A program made the translations under genes and the position numbers. The notes beneath the pieces were generated by a model. That model was not told the origin of the DNA. It saw only the letters and a list, made by a program, of their open reading frames with translations, and did no database searches. A stretch of 62,940 nucleotides of DNA from JBKHDT01 sp046541195 (GTDB lineage Bacteria > Pseudomonadota > Gammaproteobacteria > Halothiobacillales > Halothiobacillaceae): the NCBI GenBank assembly GCA_046541195.1, contig JBKHDT010000008.1:1-62940 (forward strand). Reading direction: 5' to 3'. Positions 9,447-20,437 of this stretch are shown here, in pieces (within the stretch, counting starts at the first letter, position 1; each line of letters opens with the position of its first letter).

Positions 9447-10187
9447 TCAGCCATAGGCCTCGTCCGGGATGTCGGCGTTGTGGAAGACCTCCTGAACATC
9501 ATCCAGATCCTCGAGCATGTCGATCAACCGGACCAGTCTTTCGGCAACCTCACCCTCGACCGGCGCATCCGTCGACGCCCGCATGGCAATTTCGGCCGCC
9601 TCCGGCGCATGACCGGCCGCCAGCATGGCATCCTTCACGTCCTGATAGGTCTCCGGCGCGGCGATCACCTCGATCGCCCCGTCATCGAAGGTCTGCACGT
9701 CCTCGGCGCCCGCCTCCAGTGCAGCCTCCATCACGGCATCCTCGTCCACGCCCGGCGGATAGAACAGAACCCCCTGCTTGGCAAACAGGTAGGCGACCGA
9801 ACCATCGGTCCCCAGATTGCCGCCGCACTTGGAAAACGCGTGCCGGACCTCGGCGACCGTTCGCTGGCGATTGTCGGTCATGGTATCGACCAGGATCGCC
9901 ACGCCGCCGGGGCCGTATCCCTCGTAGCGAATCTCCTCGAAGTTGTCGCCGTCCTGGGCCCCGGCACCGCGCTTGGCCGCCCGCTCGATGGTGTCCTTGG
10001 GCATGTTCGCCCCAAGACACTTGTCCCAGGCCAGGCGCAGGCGCGGATTGGCGGCCGGATCGGCCGACTGGCCTTCCCGGGCCGCGACCGTGACCTCCCG
10101 GATCAGTTTCGTCCAGACCTTGGCCCGCTTCTTGTCTTGCGCGGCCTTGCGGTGCTTGATGTTCGCCCACTTGCTGTGACCTGCCAT
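9447..10187 (-). CDS. yebC: YebC/PmpR-type regulatory or ribosome-rescue protein
   Basis: The 246-aa protein begins with the family signature MAGHSKWANIKHRKAAQD and covers the three TACO1/YebC domains. YebC-family members were first described as DNA-binding regulators, and more recent work links them to translation of polyproline stretches; the sequence here cannot separate these roles. It is first in the yebC-ruvC-ruvA-ruvB run. A small 6-bp hairpin (10241-10255) lies in the 246-nt upstream gap. Confidence 0.95.
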   Translation of the reverse strand: MAGHSKWANIKHRKAAQDKKRAKVWTKLIREVTVAAREGQSADPAANPRLRLAWDKCLGANMPKDTIERAAKRGAGAQDGDNFEEIRYEGYGPGGVAILVDTMTDNRQRTVAEVRHAFSKCGGNLGTDGSVAYLFAKQGVLFYPPGVDEDAVMEAALEAGAEDVQTFDDGAIEVIAAPETYQDVKDAMLAAGHAPEAAEIAMRASTDAPVEGEVAERLVRLIDMLEDLDDVQEVFHNADIPDEAYG

Positions 10188-10433
10188 ATCCCCTCGTCAA
10201 TCACTTGCAACTCGTTGATCAGGGCCGCAAGTCTACCACCGCTTGCCCTGCAAGCCTGTTCCGGTCGACGCCGGCCAGCCGGAGCCCCCCGCACCAGGCC
10301 ATCCCGGGCCTCGTGCAGCAGCGTACGGGCAGTTCACGGCCCGATCCGGGCTGCGGCGATTGACTGGCTGGCGCAAGGCGTGGCAGGGCGTCCATCCCCA
10401 ACCGGAAATCTCAAGCATTCGTGCAGCGATTGC

Positions 10434-13154
10434 CTAGCGAAAAAATCGCTTTTCAATCTCGACCGCGACGAACACCGCCAGCCCGAACACCAGGATGGCC
10501 GCCCAGGCTTCCAGGGGAATGGGCGCGGTCCGAAACCACACATTCATGAAGGGTGCATAGGTGAACAGCATCTGCAAGACGAGCATGACGCCGATCGCCA
10601 TCAGCACGTAGCGGTTGCCGAACAGGCCGGCGCGGGAAAATACCGGGTTACGCAGGTAACGGCAATTGAACAGGTAAAATATTTCCCCGAAGATCAGCGT
10701 GTTGACCGCGACCGTGCGCGCCACCTCGTCGGACATGCCCTGCGCCTGCATCCACATGAACATCGACAGCGCGCCGATGACCAGCAGCACCGACACGAAG
10801 AGCGTACGCCAGATCAGAAAGCCGTTGAGCAGCGGCTCATCCGGGTCCCGCGGTGGACGCGCCATCACGCCCGCCTCGGGGCGCTCAAACGCCAGTGCCA
10901 GCGCCAGCGTCACTGCGGTGACCATGTTCACCCAAAGAATCTGGGCCGGCAGGATCGGCAGGGTCAGACCCAGCAGGATAGCGGCAACGATGATTCCAGC
11001 CTGACCGCCGTTGGTGGGCAGGATGAACACGATCGACTTGCGCAGGTTGTCATAGACCGTCCGGCCTTCCTCGACGGCATGCGTGATTGAGGCGAAGTTG
11101 TCATCGGCCAAGACCATTTCTGCAGCCTCCTTGGCCGCTTCGGTCCCCTTCTGCCCCATCGCCACGCCGACATCGGCCCGTTTGAGTGCCGGGGCGTCGT
11201 TCACACCGTCCCCGGTCATGGCGACCACCTCGCCGCGGGCCTGCAGGGCCGACACCAGGCGCAACTTGTGCTCCGGGCTGGCCCGGGCAAAGACGTCACA
11301 GTCGGCGACCGCCTCACGCAGCGCAGCCTCATCCATGCCCTCGACCTCGGCACCCGTCATCACCTTGCCATTGCCCCCCACACCCAACTGACGCGCAATG
11401 GCCCGGGCGGTCACGGCATGATCCCCGGTAATCATGATGACCCGCACGCCGGCCTCGTGGCACCTGGCCACCGCCTCAATGGCCTCGGCACGGGGCGGAT
11501 CACTGATGCCGACCATTCCGAGCATCACGAATCCACCCTGTTCGATGTCGTCGAAGGTCAGGTCGACCTTGCTCGAATCGACCGAGCACCGGGCGAGCGC
11601 CAAAACGCGCAGGCCCTCCTCGGCCGCCTCGGCCATGCGCTCCTCCCAGTAGGCGCGGTCAAGCGGCACGTCCCCATCTGCCGTGCGCTGACAGGCGCAG
11701 AAGCCCAGCACCCGCTCGGGCGCCCCCTTGAGCAACACGAAACCGGCGCCTTCGTGGTCATGGTTGAGCGTGGCCATGAACCGGTGCTCGGACTCGAAGG
11801 GGATCGAGTCCGTTCGCGTGACCTGGTCGGCCAGAACCCCGCGATCGAGCCCGATGCGCTGCCCCAGTGCCAGCAGTGCACCCTCGGTCGGATCCCCCTG
11901 GACGATATGCCGACCGGCCTCGTCGCAGCCGAGCTCGGCATCGTTGCACAGCAGGGCCACCTGTCCGATGGATGCCAGTGGCGGATAGTCATCCAGGGTT
12001 ACCGGCTGATCGTTGTCCAGCACTTCGCCGTCCGGACCATAGCCGACTCCTTCGACGGTGAACCAGCGATCGGCGGTCATGATCCGCTGCACGCTCATCT
12101 CGTTGCGGGTAAGCGTGCCGGTCTTGTCCGAGCAGATCACGGTCACGGCCCCAAGCGTCTCGACAGCCGGCAACCGCCGGATGATCGCGTTGCGCCGGGA
12201 CATGAACTGCACCCCGATCGCCAGCGTGATCGTCATGATCGCCGGCAATCCCTCGGGAATCGCGGCCACGGCGAGCCCGACGGACGCCAGGAACATTTCC
12301 CGCGCACTGTAGCCGCCAAAAAGCACCCCGTAGGCGAAGGCGAAGCCGGCCAGGCAGAAGATCGCGACCGTGAGCCACCTTGCGAAGGACGCCATCTTCC
12401 GCAATAGCGGCGTGGTCAGGGTTTCCACCTCCCGCAGCATGGTACTGATGCGGCCGATCTGGGTGTCATCCCCCGTGGCCACCACCACACCGGTTGCCTG
12501 CCCGTAGCTGACCAGGGTGCCCGAATAGGCCATGCAGCGCCGATCACCCAGATCGGCCTGGGATGCCACCGCCCCGACCTGCTTCTCGATGCCCTCCGAC
12601 TCGCCGGTCAGCGCCGCCTCCTCGACACGCAGGTTGCGCACCCGAATCAGACGAAGGTCGGCAGGCACCTTGTCACCCGACTGGATCGTCACCACGTCGC
12701 CGGGCACCAGCTTTTCGGCCTCGATCTCGAGACGCCGCCCCCCGCGGGTGACCACCGCCTTGAGCGACAGCATGCCGCGAATCGCATCCAGCGCCTTTTC
12801 CGCCTTGCCCTCCTGAATGAACCCGATGATCGCGTTGATAAGCACCACGCCGAGGATCACCCCGGTATCCAGCAGATGCCCGAGCAGGGCGGTGACGATC
12901 GCCGCCGCGATCAGCGCGTAGATCAGGACATTGTGGAACTGCAGCAAAAAACGTTCGAACGGTCCCTTGCGGTGAGGGGGCGTCAGCGTGTTGGGACCAT
13001 GCGCGGCCAGACGGCGTTCGGCCTCTTCGGGCTCCAGTCCATTCGTACCGCTCTGGAGGGACTGGAGTACCGACTCCGGGTCCTGTGCATGCCAAAACGG
13101 TTGGCTGGACTGCCGGGTGGTTTCACCATCGGAAGGGGAATGGTCCTGGGACAT
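10434..13154 (-). CDS. P2-type cation-transporting ATPase
   Basis: Inner-membrane ion pump, 906 aa. Actuator motif ALTGESE, phosphorylation motif CSDKTGTLT (Asp343), TGDGVNDAPAL hinge and M4 PEGLP are all present, placing it with the SERCA-like P2 family and related bacterial pumps. Compared with SERCA, the M5 Glu (SNVGEVV) is Gln here (TNGGQAG) and the M6 Asp (NLVTD) is Ala (NMVTA), so two Ca2+-coordinating carboxylates are lost; the transported ion is therefore open. ATG 13154 is chosen because GAGGAG sits 6 nt upstream; the ATG at 13160 touches that site. No obvious partner gene is nearby. Confidence 0.9.
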   Translation of the reverse strand: MSQDHSPSDGETTRQSSQPFWHAQDPESVLQSLQSGTNGLEPEEAERRLAAHGPNTLTPPHRKGPFERFLLQFHNVLIYALIAAAIVTALLGHLLDTGVILGVVLINAIIGFIQEGKAEKALDAIRGMLSLKAVVTRGGRRLEIEAEKLVPGDVVTIQSGDKVPADLRLIRVRNLRVEEAALTGESEGIEKQVGAVASQADLGDRRCMAYSGTLVSYGQATGVVVATGDDTQIGRISTMLREVETLTTPLLRKMASFARWLTVAIFCLAGFAFAYGVLFGGYSAREMFLASVGLAVAAIPEGLPAIMTITLAIGVQFMSRRNAIIRRLPAVETLGAVTVICSDKTGTLTRNEMSVQRIMTADRWFTVEGVGYGPDGEVLDNDQPVTLDDYPPLASIGQVALLCNDAELGCDEAGRHIVQGDPTEGALLALGQRIGLDRGVLADQVTRTDSIPFESEHRFMATLNHDHEGAGFVLLKGAPERVLGFCACQRTADGDVPLDRAYWEERMAEAAEEGLRVLALARCSVDSSKVDLTFDDIEQGGFVMLGMVGISDPPRAEAIEAVARCHEAGVRVIMITGDHAVTARAIARQLGVGGNGKVMTGAEVEGMDEAALREAVADCDVFARASPEHKLRLVSALQARGEVVAMTGDGVNDAPALKRADVGVAMGQKGTEAAKEAAEMVLADDNFASITHAVEEGRTVYDNLRKSIVFILPTNGGQAGIIVAAILLGLTLPILPAQILWVNMVTAVTLALALAFERPEAGVMARPPRDPDEPLLNGFLIWRTLFVSVLLVIGALSMFMWMQAQGMSDEVARTVAVNTLIFGEIFYLFNCRYLRNPVFSRAGLFGNRYVLMAIGVMLVLQMLFTYAPFMNVWFRTAPIPLEAWAAILVFGLAVFVAVEIEKRFFR

Positions 13155-14216
13155 GAGCATCTCCTCGGGAATATGGGCATCCGGCGCTTCCGGGCCTCGA
13201 GCCCGACAGGCAGCCAGGACTCGAGCCAGGCAGCTGGCCGACTGCCTATCCTATCGCCTATTTTCCCTTTGGCCACCCGGCGCCCCGACCGAATACGACC
13301 GTCATTTTTATCGCGCGCCCAGGAACCGAGGGCTGGTGCCCGAACCGGGCACTGGCTCCCGGGAACTTCGGATGAATCGAGGCCCTTGCCCGTCTGCACC
13401 GGCACGTCCTTGTGTCGACACAAGCCAGGCAGGTGCATGTTCGTTGACCGGCCGGACACCGCACGTTGTCAGGTGGTCGGCAGTCGACCCGGGCGTCATC
13501 CGGATTGCCCGGATGTACCTTGCCGGCCCTGAACGCCCGGTTGCGCTTGGCAGGGCGATCACTGCACGGGCCGCGGGCATTCGCCAGCGCCGCGTGCACG
13601 CCTGGCCCGCGCGGGGGCAATTGACTGGCATGCGCATCGCAACACAGGGGATCGGCATTCATGCAGACCCGCCCAAAGCTGCCCGTCGCCTGGCGCGCTT
13701 TATCCAGCGACTGCGGGGGGGGACAACCAGGCATGCTCAAATGCCCGACGGTCGCAAAGCGCCGTCCGCGTCATCCCTACCCTGATCCGCAACTTGGTTT
13801 CGAGGGCGTTGGACACGCGTCATGCCTGGCTGCTGGTGGCCTGGATGGCAAACGGCATGGCTCTGCACCGCACTCAGGTGATAAAGCCGGAGCCCACCGT
13901 CTGATGGCCGATATTCGCGCTGCCCGGAGCCATGACTGCCTGATCGGGCTGCCGGCCGCCGCAGTCACCGCCCCGGGGCTGGCGGGGGCGCTGTGTGACT
14001 GGCTGCGGCGGCTTGGCTCAAATTGGCCGGACGCCCGCAGCAAGGGCGGGCCCGGTCGTGAGAGGCGCTCTTGAGGGGTGCCCCGAGCCCGGCTCCCCGG
14101 CTTCGCTGCAGAGGCCGCGGATGGCTTCATGCAGAAGCTCATTAACCACCTGCACGCAATGAGCGACACACACCAAGGTCGGCAAGGCGGTCAAAACAGT
14201 CCGCAGGAGCCGTGCC
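13155..14216. other. 1.06-kb region without a convincing gene
   Basis: Between the ATPase start and the end of the lipoprotein gene I see no frame with recognisable protein character on either strand. Open frames here are Arg/Pro/Ala-rich, overlap one another and lack plausible starts with ribosome sites. The promoter of the ATPase should lie near 13160-13320, where AT-rich patches occur (around 13255-13315), but no clear -35/-10 pair is visible. The rest could be decayed sequence. Confidence 0.5.
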
Positions 14217-15368
14217 TCACTCTTCCGGTTCTTCCGGTTCTTCTGGCTCTTCCGGCTGGACGTAGACGTAGGTTTCCGCCCGGGCGTTTGGCGGTATGGT
14301 TTCCAGGTCGCCCTCGGTGATCGGTCGGGTACTCACGAAGAGCTTGAACTGCAGTTCCATCACCTCGGTGCCGACAAAGTCGGGCGCGACAAAGGAGGGC
14401 GTGGCCGTGTTCGCGTCGGCGAGCTGCACGCCGCTGTCCTCGTCCGGCTGCCAGAAGTAATAAAGCCCCTCGACCTCGCGACCATCGGCAAAGTAGGTAC
14501 CCGTGGCGTCAAGCTGCACCACGACACCGCCTTCCACGGTCTGCGCGGGGCCGGCACTGGCGATGATCGGCTCGTAAAGGAAGATGCTGATGCTGTCCTC
14601 ACCGACTCCGTTGTTTCCATCCTCGACCCGGCACTGGAAACGCAGATCGGTCACGTCCACGGGCGGCTCGTTGCCTGATTCGGCGACCTCCACGTAGAGT
14701 AGAGACGGCTGGAAATCCTGGACCGGGGCGGGGACATCCAGCGGCTGCGCCGGATGCTCGACCCGCCAGTCCACCGGGAATTCATCAAACGGATCGATTC
14801 GCTGGAAGCTGACCTTCGGCACCGACCCCGCAGGCACGGTCCCGCCTTGGGCATCGCAGGCAATCACGACCTGATCACCAAGCGACAGGTAGCGGTTGGG
14901 GCCCATGGATACCCCGATGCCGGTCCCGGGCGAGACCTGGTCATCCACCGTCACGATCCGCTGATCATGGGCGCGCACCCCGGTATCGGCCACGCCGAAC
15001 AGGCTGAACCGGTACGCGACCGGCTCCGGGAAGGACGGAAAGATTGCCTCCACCGTACAGGTCGCATAATCCGGGGTGTCTTCGCGAATGGCATCTTCGC
15101 AGTCCTGGCCGGACAGTCTCGGCATGTCGACGAGCTGCGGGTCGTGCGAGATCGGCTCGACTTCCCAGTAGAGATTCTTGAGATCACCGCGCATCGCCTC
15201 CACTTCCCCGGAAATTTCGATGCTGCGCCCGGAGGCCACGGTGATGCTGTCGCCTGCATCGACCTCCATCTCCTTGGGATTGAGGACATTGTTCTCGCCG
15301 CCACAGCCGGCCAGGCCCAGTGACAACCCAGCGGCTGCCAGTCCCAGAACGATTGGGTTCAGTTTCAT
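14217..15368 (-). CDS. Lipoprotein with PKD-like domain and Glu-Pro tail
   Basis: Hypothetical surface or periplasmic lipoprotein, 383 aa. Signal peptide and lipobox LAGC place the lipidated Cys at residue 22. The residue after it is Gly, so an outer-membrane location is likely. The middle is beta-rich with a few cysteines. Around residues 275-345 (AGPAQTVEGGVVVQLDATGTY ... YYFWQP ... PSFVAPDF) it resembles a PKD/K319L-type immunoglobulin-like fold. It ends in EEPEEPEEPEE, an acidic repeat encoded by 9-nt units. No catalytic motif is seen. It follows nadA by 105 nt, with a 15-bp palindrome in between. Confidence 0.8.
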   Translation of the reverse strand: MKLNPIVLGLAAAGLSLGLAGCGGENNVLNPKEMEVDAGDSITVASGRSIEISGEVEAMRGDLKNLYWEVEPISHDPQLVDMPRLSGQDCEDAIREDTPDYATCTVEAIFPSFPEPVAYRFSLFGVADTGVRAHDQRIVTVDDQVSPGTGIGVSMGPNRYLSLGDQVVIACDAQGGTVPAGSVPKVSFQRIDPFDEFPVDWRVEHPAQPLDVPAPVQDFQPSLLYVEVAESGNEPPVDVTDLRFQCRVEDGNNGVGEDSISIFLYEPIIASAGPAQTVEGGVVVQLDATGTYFADGREVEGLYYFWQPDEDSGVQLADANTATPSFVAPDFVGTEVMELQFKLFVSTRPITEGDLETIPPNARAETYVYVQPEEPEEPEEPEE

Positions 15369-15421
15369 ATCAGCCTCTCCTTGTTGGCCATGAAAAATTT
15401 GTCTGAATGACGAATGCAGAG

Positions 15422-15436
15422 GATCGGACTCCGATC
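15422..15436. promoter_or_regulatory. 15-bp perfect palindrome (possible operator)
   Basis: GATCGGA-C-TCCGATC, two 7-bp arms around one base, lies 54 nt upstream of the lipoprotein ATG and 38 nt after the nadA stop. No T-tract follows on either side, so it is more likely a protein-binding site than a terminator. Function is unproven. Confidence 0.35.
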
Positions 15437-15473
15437 AGCTGCTGCCTGATGCGATACGGTTCGCCGCCCCTGG

Positions 15474-16565
15474 TCAGGCGTCGTTGTTGCCGGCCGTCAC
15501 AATGCCGCGACTCTGCGAGAACGCCAGCATCCGGTCGATGCTTTCCACAGCCCGGGGAATGATCTCGGTCGGCACGGTAATCTCGTGTCCGGCGGGATCC
15601 TCCAGGGCCGCAAGCAGGTTGGACAACCCGTTCATGGCCATCCAGGGGCAGTGCGCGCAGGAAACGCAGGTGGCAGAACGCCCGCCGGTGGGTGCCTCGA
15701 TGAGCGTCTTGCCCGGCGCCGCCTGCTGCATCTTGTAGAAAATGCCCCGGTCAGTGGCGACGATCAGGGTTTCCGCGCGACTCGCTGCTGCCGCCTTGAT
15801 CAGCTTCGTGGTGGAGCCGACCACATCCGCCATCTCGACCACCGCCTCGGGCGACTCGGGATGGACCAGGATCTCGGCGTCGGGGTGCTGCATCCTAAGT
15901 TCGGCCAGCTTGTCGGCGCGAAATTCGTCGTGCACCACGCAGCTGCCCTGCCAGAGCAGCATGTCCGCCCCGGTCTGCTGCTGGATATACCGGCCCAGGT
16001 GCTTGTCGGGGCCCCAGAGGATCTTCTCCCCCCGATCGCGAAGATGACCGACGATCTCCAGCGCGTTGGACGAGGTCACCACCCAGTCGGCCCGCGCCTT
16101 CACCGCCGCGGAGGTATTGGCGTACACAACCACGGTTCGATCAGGATGCTGGTCGCAGAAGGCAGAGAATTCATCAATGGGACAGCTCAGGTCCAGTGAG
16201 CACTCGGCCCCCAGCTCGGGCATGATGACGGTCTTTTCGGGGCTGAGGATCTTGGCGGTTTCGCCCATGAAGCGCACCCCGCAGACTACCAGCGTCTGCG
16301 CCGGATGCGCCTTGCCAAAGGCGGCCATGTCCAGGGAGTCGGACACGCGCCCGCCGGTGGCATCAGCCAAAGCCTGCAGGCGTTCGTCGACGTAGTAGTG
16401 CACGACCAGCACGGCATCGCGGGCCTTGAGCAATTCACGAATGCGCCCTTCGAGCCTTTCGCGGTCGGCCTCGTCGACTGGCGTCGGCGGGTTGGCCGCC
16501 AGCGCCATCCGCTGGATCTTCGGTTCGAGGGAGACGGGAACCGAGCGGGATCGATCGACAGTCAT
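15474..16565 (-). CDS. nadA: Quinolinate synthase NadA
   Basis: 4Fe-4S enzyme making quinolinate from iminoaspartate and dihydroxyacetone phosphate for NAD. The protein is 363 aa. Cluster ligands are at Cys122 (AECSLD), Cys209 (QGSCVVHDEF) and about Cys306 (SCAHCPWMAMN), with the same spacing as in the Escherichia coli enzyme. The substrate-binding segment VCGVRFMGETAKILSPEK is conserved. ATG 16565 is chosen because the frame opening at 16787 adds an unrelated extension that would cross into the aspS end. It stands 151 nt after aspS. Confidence 0.95.
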   Translation of the reverse strand: MTVDRSRSVPVSLEPKIQRMALAANPPTPVDEADRERLEGRIRELLKARDAVLVVHYYVDERLQALADATGGRVSDSLDMAAFGKAHPAQTLVVCGVRFMGETAKILSPEKTVIMPELGAECSLDLSCPIDEFSAFCDQHPDRTVVVYANTSAAVKARADWVVTSSNALEIVGHLRDRGEKILWGPDKHLGRYIQQQTGADMLLWQGSCVVHDEFRADKLAELRMQHPDAEILVHPESPEAVVEMADVVGSTTKLIKAAAASRAETLIVATDRGIFYKMQQAAPGKTLIEAPTGGRSATCVSCAHCPWMAMNGLSNLLAALEDPAGHEITVPTEIIPRAVESIDRMLAFSQSRGIVTAGNNDA

Positions 16566-16716
16566 GATCAAAGCCTCCGGCTGTTCAGCATCTGCACGGT
16601 CCCGGACACCGGATCGGACCGTACGCAGGATGTTCTTCTTCAGGGCGTTCGCAGGATCGACCCGGACTGGCCACCGGGCTGCCGGCCAACAACCAGATGC
16701 CATGACCGCAGCCCAT

Positions 16717-18489
<1,773 letters not shown>

Positions 18490-18585
18490 GTTCATGAGTT
18501 TCCGGGATGTTTTGAATCGAGTTTTCAGGGCCGGGCATATTACCGCCAATCGACGCCCAATTCGAGAGCACCTCGGATCCCCCGC

Positions 18586-19263
18586 TCAGGAACCCGCCCC
18601 CGATGACGGGGCCTGCGACACCGTCCCATCGGGGAGAGGCTTGCGAGACTGCGGAACCACCACGCCGAGCGATACCACCATCCGGAACCCTTCCTCGACG
18701 CTCATTTCCAGCTCGATCACGTCTTCCTCGGGCACGAGGATCACGAAGCCGGAGGTCGGGTTGGGCGCCGTGGGCACGAACACCGTCAGGACTTTCTGGC
18801 GAGTACGCTCCTGCATCTCCCCGACCGAGTCGCCACTCAGGAAGGCCAGCGACCAGACTCCCTTGCGCGGATACTCGATCAAAAGCACCTTTCGAAAGGA
18901 GCGGGAGTCTTCCGAAACGAAGGTCTCGATGACCTGCTTGACCGCCGAGTAGACGCTGGAGACCAGCGGAATGCGGTTCACAATCGCCTCGCCAAGCGCA
19001 ACGATGCGCCGACCAAAGAAATTGGCCGCCAGCGCACCGGTGGTGATCACGACAACGACCGCCAGCAGGACACCGAAGCCCGGCACGGTAAAGCCGAGCA
19101 GTTCCTCGGGACGATACTCCCGGGGCAGCAGCAACAGCGACTTGTCCAGAAATCCCACCAGCATGGTGATGACCCAGAATGTCGCCAGCAGCGGCGCCCA
19201 GACGAGGATTCCGGCAATCAGCCAGCGACGCAGCACAGGGATTTTCGGCTTGATTTCAGTCAT
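18586..19263 (-). CDS. DUF502 family membrane protein
   Basis: Conserved protein of unknown function, 225 aa, often found beside aspS in proteobacteria. Two hydrophobic helices are seen at about 12-38 (WLIAGILVWAPLLATFWVITML) and 58-82 (VPGFGVLLAVVVVITTGALAANFFG). The family motif GEAIVNRIPLVSSVYSAVKQ and the TSGFVILVPEEDVIELEMSVEEGF segment follow. It begins 4 nt after the exchanger stop, so it is cotranscribed with that gene. Confidence 0.9.
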   Translation of the reverse strand: MTEIKPKIPVLRRWLIAGILVWAPLLATFWVITMLVGFLDKSLLLLPREYRPEELLGFTVPGFGVLLAVVVVITTGALAANFFGRRIVALGEAIVNRIPLVSSVYSAVKQVIETFVSEDSRSFRKVLLIEYPRKGVWSLAFLSGDSVGEMQERTRQKVLTVFVPTAPNPTSGFVILVPEEDVIELEMSVEEGFRMVVSLGVVVPQSRKPLPDGTVSQAPSSGAGS

Positions 19264-19267
19264 GGCA

Positions 19268-20242
19268 TCAGCCCAGGCTCAACAGAATCCACCCGGTCCA
19301 GGCCACGTAGAGACCGAGTAACGCGGCGCCCTCGATCCGATTGATCCGTCTGGCGCGGCCCCGAAAGGAAAACGCCATCAACATCAGCAGCAGGGTCAGA
19401 CCCGCCATCACCGGCAAGTCCCGCTGCAGCAGATCAGGCTCCAGTGCCGTCGGCGCAATGATCACCGCCAGACCGGCCACGATCAGGGTATTGAAGAGGT
19501 TGGAGCCGATGATGTTGCCCAACGCCAGATCATGCGCGCCCTTGCGCACGGCCGCCAGCGACGAGGCCAGCTCCGGCAGACTGGTGCCGATCGCCACGAT
19601 GGTCAGGCCGATCACCAGATCCGACAGCCCCAGTGCCTGCGCCACGTACACCGCACCCCAGACCAGCAGCCGGGATGCAACCACCAGCAGCACCAGGCCG
19701 AACACGACCCAACCAATCTGGATCGCCAGCGCCCGCCCTGCCGGCGGAGGATCGTCCGAGGCCAGCTCCATGGCCAGCGTGTCGCTCCTTCCGTTCATCC
19801 CCTGGCGAATCGACCACCCCATCAGCAGCACGAAGGCCACCAGCAGGATCAGTCCGTCCAGCCGGGTCAGCATCGCCTGGTGATAGGCCAGCACCAGCGT
19901 CAGCACCGTCACGGCCAGCAGCAGGGGCAACTCGCGCCGAACGACTGAGGAATGCACCGCGATCGGCATCAGCAGGGCCGTCAGCCCCAGGATCACCGCG
20001 ATGTTCATGATATTCGAGCCGTAGGCGTTGCCCAGCGCAAGTCCGGGGTTGTCCTGCCAGGCGGCATTGACCGACACGAGAATTTCCGGAGCGGACGTTC
20101 CGAAGCCCACCACCAGCATGCCAATCAGCAGGGGCGGCAGGCCCAGCGCCCGCGCCACAGCCGTCGCGGCATCGACGAACCGGTCGGCGCTGTAAGCGAG
20201 CAGAACAAGTCCGCCAAGAATCGCCAGCGAGGCAAGCAGCAT
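19268..20242 (-). CDS. Calcium/sodium antiporter (CaCA family, YrbG-like)
   Basis: Inner-membrane exchanger, 324 aa with about ten membrane helices. Both inverted alpha-repeats are present: GFGTSAPEILVS ... GNAYGSNIMN in the first half and AIGTSLPELASS ... GNIIGSNLFN in the second, carrying the ion-coordinating acidic residues. The ATG at 20242 gives a direct entry into the first helix. The cation is inferred from the family. Confidence 0.92.
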   Translation of the reverse strand: MLLASLAILGGLVLLAYSADRFVDAATAVARALGLPPLLIGMLVVGFGTSAPEILVSVNAAWQDNPGLALGNAYGSNIMNIAVILGLTALLMPIAVHSSVVRRELPLLLAVTVLTLVLAYHQAMLTRLDGLILLVAFVLLMGWSIRQGMNGRSDTLAMELASDDPPPAGRALAIQIGWVVFGLVLLVVASRLLVWGAVYVAQALGLSDLVIGLTIVAIGTSLPELASSLAAVRKGAHDLALGNIIGSNLFNTLIVAGLAVIIAPTALEPDLLQRDLPVMAGLTLLLMLMAFSFRGRARRINRIEGAALLGLYVAWTGWILLSLG

Positions 20243-20280
20243 GGAAGGCTCCGGGGTAGATGAGCAAGTCGCACGGCGCC

Positions 20281-20319
20281 AGAAATGGGAAGCCCCGCCC
20301 ACGTATTCTGGGGCAGGGC
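20281..20319 (-). terminator. Possible terminator of the pilus operon
   Basis: On the minus strand, 118 nt past the last pilin stop, GCCCTGCCC (20319-20311) pairs with GGGCGGGGC (20300-20292) over nine pairs, one of them T-G wobble, around a 10-nt loop. TTCCCATTTCT follows. The T-tract is broken, so efficiency is uncertain. Confidence 0.4.
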
Positions 20320-20437
20320 CGGTGTGCTGGCAATGTCATCGATTCGTACTGATGCCCCCTCATGTCGTGCCCTTGAACCCAAAAGCCGGACCGTCAAGAG
20401 CCGCGACACGCAACCCCTGCCAGCAGTTTGCCCGACA

